From positions 248,001 through 312,000 of the forward strand of contig NZ_SMAP01000002.1 in NCBI RefSeq assembly GCF_004346265.1: a DNA stretch of 64,000 bases. Reading direction: 5' to 3'. Both the position numbers and the translations under genes were made by a program. Numbering within the stretch: position 1 is the first letter of the stretch; every line of letters starts with the position of its first letter. The notes below the pieces were generated by a model that was given only the letters and a program-made list of their open reading frames with translations, was not told the DNA's origin and made no database searches. The stretch is from Thermomonas haemolytica. Its GTDB lineage: Bacteria; Pseudomonadota; Gammaproteobacteria; Xanthomonadales; Xanthomonadaceae. Below, piece after piece: positions 18,961-26,644 of this stretch.

Positions 18961-19563
18961 ATGATCCGGATCCTGCTCGCCGAAGACCAGACCATGCTGC
19001 GCGGCGCGCTGGCGGCGCTGCTGGGGATGGAATCCGACCTCGAAGTGGTGGCCGCGGTGGGCGACGGCGAGGCGGCCTGGCGCGAACTGCAGCGGCATCG
19101 CCCCGACCTGCTGCTGACCGACATCGAGATGCCCGGCTTGACCGGCCTGGAGCTGGCGCAGCGGATCGCCCGCCACGAACTGCCGGTGAAGGTGGTGGTC
19201 ATCACCACCTTCGCCCGCGCCGGCTACCTGCGGCGCGCGCTGGAGGCCGGGGTGCGCGGCTACCTGCTGAAGGACGCCCCGGCCGAGCAGCTGGCGCAGG
19301 CCCTGCGTAACGTCCACCGCGGCGGCCGCGCGATCGACCCGCAGCTGGCGCTGGAGGCCTGGGGCGAGGCCGACCCGCTCAGCGACCGCGAGCGCCAGGC
19401 CCTGCGCCTGGCCGGCGAAGGCCTGTCCGCGGCCGAGATCGCGCAGCGCCTGAACCTCTCGCACGGCACCGTGCGCAACTACCTGTCCGAGGCGATCGGC
19501 AAGCTCGGCGTCGGCAACCGCATCGAGGCCTACCGGCTGGCGCGGCAGAAGGGGTGGCTCTGA
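18961..19563 (+). CDS. LuxR/NarL-type response regulator
   Basis: DNA-binding partner of the kinase just upstream, 200 residues. The receiver domain has acidic residues near E8/D9, the phospho-acceptor D54 in LLLTDIEMPG, the conserved T-T after VVVI and K105 in YLLKDAP. The C-terminal LuxR helix-turn-helix includes LSDRERQALRLAGEGLSAAE and LSHGTVRNYLS, as in DesR. The likely targets are the exporter genes directly upstream, by analogy with DesKR/LiaRS modules. Confidence 0.92.
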   Translation: MIRILLAEDQTMLRGALAALLGMESDLEVVAAVGDGEAAWRELQRHRPDLLLTDIEMPGLTGLELAQRIARHELPVKVVVITTFARAGYLRRALEAGVRGYLLKDAPAEQLAQALRNVHRGGRAIDPQLALEAWGEADPLSDRERQALRLAGEGLSAAEIAQRLNLSHGTVRNYLSEAIGKLGVGNRIEAYRLARQKGWL

Positions 19564-19673
19564 CAGGCGGGTGAAAACCTGCTGCAGATTGACTCCGCTG
19601 TTAGCCGTGCAGCGGCATGCGATCCGCGCGGCTTCGGCGTAGGCTGCGCTGATCCGACTGGGGAGGGGTGGCC

Positions 19674-20102
19674 ATGCAGACAGCGAAGCGTCCGATGTGG
19701 TTCGTGGTGGTGGCGGTGCTGGCCGTGCTCTGGAATGCGTTCGGCCTGTGGTCGTTCTACTACCACGTCACCGCCACGCCCGAGGTGATCGCCACCTGGC
19801 CGGCGGTGCAGCAGCAGATCGAGGCAGTCACGCCACGCTGGATCTTCGTGGCCTTCGCCATCGCCACCATCGGCGGCACGCTCGGCACGCTCGGTCTGCT
19901 GCTGGGCAGGCGCTGGGCGGTGACGGTGCTGCTGCTGTCGCTGCTCGGCATCATCGTGCAATTCGGCGCCTACTACCTGCTCACCCCGACCTGGGCGCTG
20001 ACCGGCATCGGTGGCGCGGCCTTGCCGCTGTGCATCGGCCTGATCGGCTTGGGCCTGTGGCTGTTGGCGCGCAAGGCGACCGTGCGCGGCTGGCTCAGCT
20101 AG
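19674..20102 (+). CDS. Small integral membrane protein, unknown function
   Basis: A 142-residue protein with four predicted membrane segments (about 10-30, 60-80, 88-108, 115-135). I do not recognise a named family with confidence. A strong ribosome site GGGAGG (19661-19666) sets the ATG at 19674; a GTG at 19668 lies inside that site. The last 8 bases overlap the end of the convergent aminopeptidase gene. The extracytoplasmic loop between segments 1 and 2 contains FYYHVTATPEVIATWP. Confidence 0.75.
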   Translation: MQTAKRPMWFVVVAVLAVLWNAFGLWSFYYHVTATPEVIATWPAVQQQIEAVTPRWIFVAFAIATIGGTLGTLGLLLGRRWAVTVLLLSLLGIIVQFGAYYLLTPTWALTGIGGAALPLCIGLIGLGLWLLARKATVRGWLS

Positions 20103-21486
20103 ACGCCACCGCCATGCCTGCCCGCGCCTTCAGCAGCGCGTAGGCGGCGCGCAGGCCCTGCGCCTCGCCGCCGGCCGGCTTGCCGGGGCGGTCGCCGTCG
20201 TTCCATGCGTACACGTCCACGTGGCCCCAGCGCACGCCGTCCTCGACGAAGCGCTCGAGGTACAGCGCGGCGGTGACGCTGCCGGCCATCGTGGTGTTGC
20301 TGCTGTTGGCCAGGTCGGCGATGCCACTGGTGAGGTAGCGCAGGTATGGCCGCCACAGCGGCATCCGCCACAGCGGATCGCGTTCATGCTGGCCGGCGGC
20401 CAGCCAGTCGTTAGCCAGCGCCTCGTCGTTGGCGTACAGCGCGGGCAGGTCCGGCCCCAGCGCGACGCGCGCGGCGCCGGTGAGGGTGGCGAAGTCCAGC
20501 AGCAGCTCGGGCGTGAGTTCGCAGGCGCGGGTGAGCGCGTCGCACAGCACCAGCCGGCCTTCGGCGTCGGTGTTGTCGATCTCCACGCTCACGCCCTTGC
20601 GGGTGGCGATGACTTCGCCGGGGCGGAACGCGTTCGGGCCCACCGCGTTCTCCACCGCGGCCAGCAGCAGGGTGATGCGCAGCGGCAGCTTGCGCGCCAT
20701 CACCAACCCGGCCAGCGCCAGCGCGTGCGCGGCGCCGCCCATGTCCTTCTTCATGTTGCGCATGCCGGCGGCGGCCTTGAGGTCCAGCCCGCCGGTGTCG
20801 AAGCACACGCCCTTGCCGCAGAGCGCCACGTGCGGATGCGCCGCCTCGCCCCAGGTGAGTTCGATGAGGCGCGGCGCGCGGTGCGATGCGCGGCCGACCG
20901 CGTGGATGGCGGGGTAGTTCTGCGCGAGCAATGCGTCACCGGCGACGACGGCGACCGTGGCGCCGTGCGCCTGCGCGAGTTCGCGCGCGGCGGCTTCCAG
21001 TTCGTCCGGGCCCATGTGCTCGGTGGGCGTGTTGACCAGATCGCGCACGCGCACGCAGGCGGCCAGGATGTCGAAGGTCTCGGCGTCGAAATGCTCCGCG
21101 GCCAGCTGCGCGGCAGGTGCCGGCTGCGCCTTGTAGCGGGCGAAGCGGTACCGGCCCAGGCCCCAGCCCAGCTGCAGGGCGCGTGCGGCTTCGGGAGCGA
21201 CGTGCCCGACCAGCTGCCAGTCGCCAGCCGGCAGCGCACGCGGCGCGTGCGCCCAGGCGAACGGATCGTGGGGATCGTCGATGCCCAGCACTGCGCCAGC
21301 CACCCGGCCGTCGCCGTCGGCCCAGCTGCAGGCGCTGCCGGGTGCGGCGTCGAAGCGCTGTGCCGCCAGCCAGGCCTGCACCGGCGCCGGCTGCGCCTGG
21401 CACCAGGTGGCGAACTCGGCCTTGCGCACCGCGTGCAGCGGCAGCGCGGCATCGACGGAGGATGTGAAACCGGCGGGCAGGCTCAT
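20095..21486 (-). CDS. M17 leucyl aminopeptidase family protein
   Basis: Cytosolic metallo-aminopeptidase of 463 residues. The M17 signature NTDAEGRL, the metal-binding region KGVCFDTGGLDLK and the catalytic Lys/Arg environment are present, so it should be active on N-terminal residues. The N-terminal domain is shorter and less conserved than in PepA, resembling PepB-like members found beside pepA in this group. The start overlaps the stop of the upstream HAD gene (ATGA across 21483-21486), so both come from one message. Confidence 0.9.
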   Translation of the reverse strand: MSLPAGFTSSVDAALPLHAVRKAEFATWCQAQPAPVQAWLAAQRFDAAPGSACSWADGDGRVAGAVLGIDDPHDPFAWAHAPRALPAGDWQLVGHVAPEAARALQLGWGLGRYRFARYKAQPAPAAQLAAEHFDAETFDILAACVRVRDLVNTPTEHMGPDELEAAARELAQAHGATVAVVAGDALLAQNYPAIHAVGRASHRAPRLIELTWGEAAHPHVALCGKGVCFDTGGLDLKAAAGMRNMKKDMGGAAHALALAGLVMARKLPLRITLLLAAVENAVGPNAFRPGEVIATRKGVSVEIDNTDAEGRLVLCDALTRACELTPELLLDFATLTGAARVALGPDLPALYANDEALANDWLAAGQHERDPLWRMPLWRPYLRYLTSGIADLANSSNTTMAGSVTAALYLERFVEDGVRWGHVDVYAWNDGDRPGKPAGGEAQGLRAAYALLKARAGMAVASS

Positions 21487-22196
21487 GCGGCGTCCTCGAA
21501 GCGGGCCCCCGCGTCCAGCCAGTCGGCGAGCGCGGTCAGGGTGGTGACGCGAAGGTCGGCGCGGGCCAGACCCTCCGGCCAGGCGTGGTCGCCACGGTCG
21601 ATCCAGCAGCTGCGCAGGCCGGCATGGGCGGCACCGGCCACGTCCATATGCGGATGGTCACCCACGTGCATGACCTCCTCTGGTGCAAAGCCGAGCCGGC
21701 GGCAGGCTTCCTGGAACAGGCCGGCATCGGGCTTGGGCGCGCCGTATTCGCGCGCGCCGAGCTGGAAGCGGAACAGCCCGGCGATGCCGATCACCGCGAG
21801 GTCGGCGTTGCCGTTGGTCAGGGCGGCGATCGGCAGCTGCGCGGCGATCCGGCGCAGGCCGTCCTGCGCGTCGGGATAGAACTCCACCCGGTTGCGCTCG
21901 CGGAAGAAGATCGCGTAGGCGGCGCTGGCCAGCGCGGGGTCGTCGCCGCTCTCGCGCAGCGCGCGCTCGATCGTCAGCCGCCGCAGCAGGCCGAGGTCGT
22001 GCGCGTGCTCGGGGAACTCCGCGAACACCCGCTCGCGCAGGGCGCGCATCTCGGTGATCGGGAAGCGCTCGGCAGTGCGCGGGCTGTGCTCGACGAACCA
22101 GGCGTGCAGGGCGTTCTCGATGCGCTCCCCGATCGGGGCGAACGGCCACAGGGTGTCGTCGAGGTCGAAGGTGATGGCGCGGATGGACGGGTTCAC
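21483..22196 (-). CDS. HAD-superfamily hydrolase (YigB-like)
   Basis: Small-molecule phosphatase of the haloacid dehalogenase family, 237 residues. Motif I is ITFDLDDTLWPF (nucleophile and acid Asp), motif II TNGNADL and motif IV VGDHPHMDV. The cap domain between I and II is helical. It resembles YigB, an FMN/sugar phosphatase, but the substrate cannot be read from sequence. The start is a GTG with TACAAT exactly 6 bases upstream, meaning a probable leaderless message. Confidence 0.85.
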   Translation of the reverse strand: MNPSIRAITFDLDDTLWPFAPIGERIENALHAWFVEHSPRTAERFPITEMRALRERVFAEFPEHAHDLGLLRRLTIERALRESGDDPALASAAYAIFFRERNRVEFYPDAQDGLRRIAAQLPIAALTNGNADLAVIGIAGLFRFQLGAREYGAPKPDAGLFQEACRRLGFAPEEVMHVGDHPHMDVAGAAHAGLRSCWIDRGDHAWPEGLARADLRVTTLTALADWLDAGARFEDAA

Positions 22197-22202
22197 GCGC
22201 GC

Positions 22203-22208
22203 ATTGTA
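22203..22208 (-). promoter_or_regulatory. -10 box of the HAD gene, leaderless layout
   Basis: On the minus strand TACAAT ends 6 bases before the GTG start at 22196. This is the same spacing seen at seven plus-strand genes in the window. Confidence 0.5.
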
Positions 22209-22239
22209 GGCCGCCGCGGCGGCGCCGGCAGGCGCGCGC

Positions 22240-23331
22240 TCATTCCAGCAGGCGGGCCCAGCCCTCCATGCCGTCCAGCCGGGCCAGCACGATCTTCGCG
22301 CACACCAGCATCGGCACCGCCAGCAGCAGGCCGACGATGCCCCACAGCCAGCCGAACAGCATCAGCGCCAGGATCAGCACCAGCGGCGACAGCGCCATCC
22401 GCCGGCCCAGCACGATCGGCGTCACCACCTGTCCCTCGATGCCGTGCAGCAGCAGGTACAGCCCCGCCGGCGCCAGCGCCTGCAGCGGCGCGTCGTAGCT
22501 GGAGAACCCCATCAGCAGCAGCACCACGATCCCGATCAGCGGGCCGACGTAAGGCGCGAAGTTGAGCAGCATCGCCATCGTGCCCCACAGCAGCGCATCC
22601 CCGGGCGGCAGGCCCAGCAGCAGCCACAGGCCGCCGGCCAGGGCCAGCCCGAGCGCGGCGTTGACCGCGCTGATCGCCAGCACGTAGCGGCTGATCTCGG
22701 TTTCGATCGCATGCAGGATCTCCACCGTCAGCTTCTTCTTCTGCCGGTCCGGCAGCAGCGCGATCGCGCGCCGCTGCAGGTCCTCGCCGTACACCATGAA
22801 GAACAGCGTCAGCAGCACCACCGCCAGCACCGCCGCCAGCGCGCGCGGGGTGGCGGTGAGCGAGCGGTAGGGGTCGCGGGTGTCGGCGCGCACCACCTGC
22901 GCCGGATGCGCGCCGGCATCGCCGCCGGCGGCGCGCGCGATGTTCTCGGCCGCCTGGTTGGCGTCCTGCATCGGCTTGGTCAGTTTCTGCAGCTTCGGGG
23001 CCAGGGTGCGCAGCGCGCGCGGGGCCTCGTGCACCCAGTCCGCGGCCGGCTGCACCAGCTGCGCAGCCAGCAGGATCGCCAGCGCCAGCCCGCCGCACAG
23101 CACCGACAGCGCGGCCAGGAAGCGCGGCAGGCGCAGCCGCTGCAGCAGCCGGAGCAGCGGATTGCCGACCAGCGCGAGGAACATCGCCAGCAGGATCGGC
23201 AGGATCAGATCCTGCGCGGCCCACAGGGTGTAGCCGACCGCCAGCACCGCCAGCACCAGCAGCGAGAACGGGCCGCGCGGGCGTGGCGGCAGCGGGTCCG
23301 CGCCGGGCGGGAGCTCGCCGGTCGAATTCAT
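22240..23331 (-). CDS. AI-2E family (PerM-like) transporter
   Basis: Polytopic inner-membrane protein of 363 residues in the AI-2 exporter/PerM family. It has four hydrophobic N-terminal segments, a soluble middle part, and the conserved C-terminal block with HGIEGQVVTPIVLG and LVLILALMLFGWLWG. Members act as autoinducer-2 exporters or Na/H antiporters; which applies here is unclear. It is the last gene of an operon with three small stress-type membrane proteins and its start overlaps the preceding stop. Confidence 0.88.
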   Translation of the reverse strand: MNSTGELPPGADPLPPRPRGPFSLLVLAVLAVGYTLWAAQDLILPILLAMFLALVGNPLLRLLQRLRLPRFLAALSVLCGGLALAILLAAQLVQPAADWVHEAPRALRTLAPKLQKLTKPMQDANQAAENIARAAGGDAGAHPAQVVRADTRDPYRSLTATPRALAAVLAVVLLTLFFMVYGEDLQRRAIALLPDRQKKKLTVEILHAIETEISRYVLAISAVNAALGLALAGGLWLLLGLPPGDALLWGTMAMLLNFAPYVGPLIGIVVLLLMGFSSYDAPLQALAPAGLYLLLHGIEGQVVTPIVLGRRMALSPLVLILALMLFGWLWGIVGLLLAVPMLVCAKIVLARLDGMEGWARLLE

Positions 23332-23642
23332 GCCGGGGCGTCGTCGTCGCCCGTGCCCGCGGTGGCGGCGCGCACCGCGTCGAGGGTGGCCAGCAGCGGG
23401 CCGAGTGCGCGCAGTGCGCCGAGCACGCCGCTTTCGCCGGCCAGCCGCAGCGGGCGCGCGCGGCCGCTGGCGAAGCCCAGGGCGAGGCCGACCACGAGGA
23501 TCCGGCCCGGGGTCCAGGCCGCGCGCCAGGTCGATTGCAGGCGCTGCCACTGGCGCTGCGCGCGCTGTTCGCGCACGGCGAGCGCGTGCTCGGCGTGCTG
23601 CACGCGCTGCAGCAGGGCATCGAAGCCGCGGTCGAGGCTCAT
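23328..23642 (-). CDS. Small membrane-associated protein in yqjD-yqjE-like cluster
   Basis: A 104-residue protein with a charged helical N terminus (predicted coiled coil around 10-40), a single hydrophobic stretch RILVVGLALGFASG (about 47-60) and a helical tail. It occupies the position of YqjK behind YqjD and YqjE homologues and resembles it in size and charge, but sequence identity is not obvious. It overlaps both neighbours by four bases, so the set is co-translated. Confidence 0.65.
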   Translation of the reverse strand: MSLDRGFDALLQRVQHAEHALAVREQRAQRQWQRLQSTWRAAWTPGRILVVGLALGFASGRARPLRLAGESGVLGALRALGPLLATLDAVRAATAGTGDDDAPA

Positions 23643-24205
23643 GGCGTGGGGGCTCCGTTCGGTCTGGCGTCGCCCTCACCATCGGCATTGGCCGTGGCCT
23701 CGGTGTCGGGCGGCTCCTGCGCGTCGCGGCGCAGCAGCGCCTCCAGTTCATCCAGCGCGCCCAGGCCCAGGCGCGCCAGCTGGCGGCGGGTGGCGCGCAG
23801 GCTGCTGTGCTCGAAATAGCGCATCGCCGCCCGCGCGGAGACCGCGGTGACCGCCAGGCTGAGCAGCGCGGTCACCAGCAGGGCCGCCAGCCACGACAGC
23901 CCCAGCGCCTGCAGCGCCGCGATCAGCGCCGCCATCAGCAGCAGCCAGGCCGAACCGCCGAAGATCACCGCCAGCGCGACCCCGACCAGCGCGCGGATCA
24001 GCGCCGCGCGCGCCAGCGCGATGTCGGCCGCCACCAGCAGCCGCAGCGCCCTCAGCGCATCGCGGCTGGCGCGCAGCCCGGCGCGGCCTTCGGCGCCCAG
24101 CGCGCGCAGGCTGTCGGCGACGCCTGCCGCCGTGCCCGCATGCGCATCGGCCTGCCCCGTGCCGGCGCCTTCGCCCGCGGCCTGCCGCGGTTCCCCGGTG
24201 GCCAT
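23639..24205 (-). CDS. YqjE/phage-holin-superfamily membrane protein
   Basis: A 188-residue protein with two strong hydrophobic segments (about 70-95 and 100-120, LIRALVGVALAVIFGGSAWL and the WLAALLVTALLSLAV stretch) flanked by charged helices, the layout of YqjE-like DUF1469/holin-superfamily proteins. An Asp/Glu-rich tail follows. In E. coli the yqjDEK genes are stationary-phase, RpoS-linked membrane genes, and YqjD binds ribosomes. A similar stress role is inferred from context only. Confidence 0.72.
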   Translation of the reverse strand: MATGEPRQAAGEGAGTGQADAHAGTAAGVADSLRALGAEGRAGLRASRDALRALRLLVAADIALARAALIRALVGVALAVIFGGSAWLLLMAALIAALQALGLSWLAALLVTALLSLAVTAVSARAAMRYFEHSSLRATRRQLARLGLGALDELEALLRRDAQEPPDTEATANADGEGDARPNGAPTP

Positions 24206-24212
24206 CGGCGGC

Positions 24213-24569
24213 TTACTTGTCGCTGCGGGCGAGCTTGGACAGGATGAAACCGGCGGCGAAGGCCACCCCGAACGCGGCCAGCGGACGCTCGCGGATCAGC
24301 TCGGAAGCGCTGTCCAGCAGGTCGCGGCCCTTGTCCATCAGTGCGTTCATCTGTTCGCCCGCGGCGCCGCCCAGGTGCTCGGCCGCGCCCAGCCCGGCCA
24401 CAGCGCCGTCGGCCAGTTCGGCCTTCACCTGCGCCTTGCCCAGGCGCAGCTCGTCGCCGGCCGCGCTGGCGGCGTTCTTCACCGCGCCACCGGCGGCGCT
24501 GGCGGCCTGCTTCAGGTGGGTGCCGGCCTCGCCCAGGTTGCTCTTGACCGCTTCGGTGTGCTCGCTCAT
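24213..24569 (-). CDS. DUF883 (YqjD/ElaB-like) membrane-anchored protein
   Basis: A 118-residue, Ala/Lys/Glu-rich helical protein ending in a glycine-zipper membrane anchor (RPLAAFGVAFAAGFILSKL), the hallmark of the YqjD/ElaB/YgaM family. Those proteins sit in the inner membrane and can bind 70S/100S ribosomes in stationary phase. The start at 24569 follows GAGGACG. It is the first gene of the four-gene minus-strand operon. Confidence 0.82.
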   Translation of the reverse strand: MSEHTEAVKSNLGEAGTHLKQAASAAGGAVKNAASAAGDELRLGKAQVKAELADGAVAGLGAAEHLGGAAGEQMNALMDKGRDLLDSASELIRERPLAAFGVAFAAGFILSKLARSDK

Positions 24570-24661
24570 CTGCTGCGTCCTCGGGTGGTGGAAGGGAATC
24601 GCGCCGGCAGTGTCGCACCGGCGCTGCATGGATGGCGTCAACGCCGGGATCAGCGCCGAGG

Positions 24662-26092
24662 TCAGCGCATCGGCAGCTGCCCGCTGGCGTTGCCGCGCAG
24701 CACCCGCAGCACCAGCTGCGGTACCGGCGCGGACAGGGTGGCACGGAATCCGGTGAGGTCGCTGAACGCCCCGCTGCTGGCGGCCAGCACCACGTCGCCG
24801 GGCTGCAATCCGTTCTGCGCGGCGCGGCTGCCGCGCTGCACCTGTTCCACCAGCACCCCGGCCAGGCCCTGCCGGCGCAGCGATTCGGGCAGTTCCGCGA
24901 AGCGCGCGCCGGCCAGGCGCGGATCCAGCTGGCCACCGTCCAGCGCCTTCGGGGCCTCGCGCAGGCCGCTGGTGATGCGCAGCGGCTTGCCGTCGCGGCG
25001 CACGTCCAGCACCACGGTGGCGTCCGGCGCCTGCAGGCCCTGGAAGTTGCGCAGCGCCTCGGCGTTGTCGATCGGCTGGCCGTTGGCGGCCACCACCACG
25101 TCGCCCACCTTCAGCCCGGCGGCGCCCGCGGCCGAGCCCGGGAACACCCGGGTCACCACCGCGCCGCGCGCCTCGGCCAGGCCCAGGCCCGGCGCCAGGC
25201 GCGCGTCCACGTCCTGGGTATCGATGCCGAGGGTGCCGCGGCGGACGACGCCGCGGGCCAGGAGGTCGTTCATCACCCGGTGCGCGAGGTTGGAGGGGAT
25301 CGCGAAGCCCAGCCCGATGTTGCCGGCCATCGAGCCGCGCGGGTTGAAGCTGGCGGTGTTGATCCCGACCAGCTCGCCGTTGAGGTTCACCAGCGCGCCG
25401 CCGGAGTTGCCGGGGTTGATGCTGGCATCGGTCTGGATGAAGTTCTGGTAGCCGGCGCCGGGCAGGTTGTTGCGGCCGACCGCGGACACGATGCCCGAGG
25501 TCACCGTCTGTCCCACGCCGAATGGGTTGCCGATCGCCACCACGAAGTCGCCGATCTGCAGCTTGTCGCTGTCGGCCAGCGGGATCGCGGTCAGGTTCTG
25601 CGCCGGGATCCGCATCAGCGCGATGTCGGTGTCGGGGTCATTGCCGACGAACTGGGCCTTGAGGCTGCGCCCGTCGGCCAGGGTCACCTGCACCTCGTCG
25701 GCGTCCTCGACCACGTGGTTGTTGGTCAGCACCAGCCCGCGCTGGGCGTCCACGATCACGCCCGAGCCCAGCGACTGCGCGATGCGCTCGGCCGGGATGC
25801 CGAAGATACGGCGGAAGACGGGGTCGTCGCCGAACGGGGTATTCACCCGCACCACCTGCTTGGTGTTCACGCTGACCACCCCCGGCAGCACGCGCTTGAG
25901 CATCGGCGCCAGCGACGGCACCGGGGTGCCCGCCACCGCCGCCGGCAGGGTGCCGCCGGCCACCGGCATCGCCGGGGTGGCCGCGGCGGCGCGCGCCGGC
26001 TGGTCCAGCAGCAGGTTCAGCCCGGTGGCGGCGAAGCCGCCGAACGCGGCGGCGGCGGTCAGGGCGAGCAGGGTCTTGGTGGCGGTCTTCAT
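24662..26092 (-). CDS. DegP/DegQ-type periplasmic serine protease (Do family)
   Basis: Periplasmic protease/chaperone for misfolded envelope proteins, 476 residues. A signal or signal-anchor (residues 6-28) precedes a trypsin-like domain with the triad H126 (TNNHVVED), D156 (DTDIAL) and S230 (NPGNSGGAL), and then two PDZ domains (about 265-355 and 375-470). It could be called DegP, DegQ or MucD; the length fits MucD/DegQ best. The start is set by the hydrophobic leader; upstream codons carry none. It diverges from nrdJa across a 552-base gap. Confidence 0.92.
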   Translation of the reverse strand: MKTATKTLLALTAAAAFGGFAATGLNLLLDQPARAAAATPAMPVAGGTLPAAVAGTPVPSLAPMLKRVLPGVVSVNTKQVVRVNTPFGDDPVFRRIFGIPAERIAQSLGSGVIVDAQRGLVLTNNHVVEDADEVQVTLADGRSLKAQFVGNDPDTDIALMRIPAQNLTAIPLADSDKLQIGDFVVAIGNPFGVGQTVTSGIVSAVGRNNLPGAGYQNFIQTDASINPGNSGGALVNLNGELVGINTASFNPRGSMAGNIGLGFAIPSNLAHRVMNDLLARGVVRRGTLGIDTQDVDARLAPGLGLAEARGAVVTRVFPGSAAGAAGLKVGDVVVAANGQPIDNAEALRNFQGLQAPDATVVLDVRRDGKPLRITSGLREAPKALDGGQLDPRLAGARFAELPESLRRQGLAGVLVEQVQRGSRAAQNGLQPGDVVLAASSGAFSDLTGFRATLSAPVPQLVLRVLRGNASGQLPMR

Positions 26093-26345
26093 GCGCGGCG
26101 ATCGGAACCAACGGCGGGCCAGGCCGCAAGTATTGCCGAGACCCGCCGCGGCTTGCGCAATCGTCGCTGAAGGGGCGGACGCGGCCATCGCAGGCCCCGG
26201 GCACTGCACTGCAGCATCCGGCGGACGCGGAGTTTCGCGCATTCAGTTTCACGCCGAAAACACGCCGGATCGCGTGGAACACGCATCCTTGGCGGGTGTC
26301 AGCAATGGGCGCGGGATTGCAAGCCGGGGCAGCGCAATTTTCGCG

Positions 26346-26374
26346 TTGACTTGGGCCGGAGGCGTGGCTATGGT
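26346..26374 (+). promoter_or_regulatory. nrdJa promoter (-35 TTGACT, -10 TATGGT)
   Basis: TTGACT (26346-26351) and TATGGT (26369-26374) are separated by exactly 17 bases, a good sigma-70 promoter. Transcription would start near 26381, just before the first NrdR-like box. Confidence 0.6.
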
Positions 26375-26386
26375 CTTGCCGGTTGG

Positions 26387-26402
26387 CCACAACATCTTGT
26401 GG
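26387..26402 (+). promoter_or_regulatory. NrdR box 1
   Basis: CCACAACATCTTGTGG is a perfect 6+4+6 inverted repeat of 16 bases and matches the published NrdR consensus pattern (ACACwAtATaTwGtGT) at nearly all strong positions. It overlaps the expected transcription start, where the repressor NrdR would block the polymerase when dATP is high. Confidence 0.72.
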
Positions 26403-26417
26403 TCGGTTTTGCAGGAA

Positions 26418-26433
26418 ATCCCAAGGCTAGTGG
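26418..26433 (+). promoter_or_regulatory. NrdR box 2 (degenerate)
   Basis: ATCCCAAGGCTAGTGG begins 31 bases after the start of box 1, leaving a 15-base gap, which is the usual spacing of NrdR box pairs. Only its right half (CTAGTGG) is well conserved. Confidence 0.45.
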
Positions 26434-26644
26434 CGCAGGGGTGCCGAGTCGAGGGCAACGACGTCGGCAGGGGAGCGGCGCGTGACGAAGCAAGAACCGG
26501 CGGTGACGCCACCACAGTGAGGCATTCGCAGGCTGCGCGCATCGTGCGCGGCCTGCATCGTCGCCCCCGACGGATGCCGGGGGCGGGATACGGGCAACGG
26601 ATCCGCCAGCGCGGGTCTATAAAGACACAGGAGAGTCGAAGGGC

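Larger units (their letters stand above)
26093..26644. other. Intergenic region between the DegP-type protease and nrdJa
   Basis: 552 bases without a credible gene. The right half holds the nrdJa promoter, two NrdR-like boxes and a leader of about 260 bases. I looked for a cobalamin riboswitch because NrdJ needs B12, but found no canonical B12 box. The leader has GC-rich stems (for example around 26560-26585, CCCCCGACGGATGCCGGGGG). Nothing recognisable lies between 26093 and 26340. Confidence 0.6.

Noticed and set aside
26403-26644. Cobalamin riboswitch before nrdJa
   Set aside because: The leader is long enough and the enzyme needs B12, but no canonical B12 box could be found by eye. An Rfam search would settle it.
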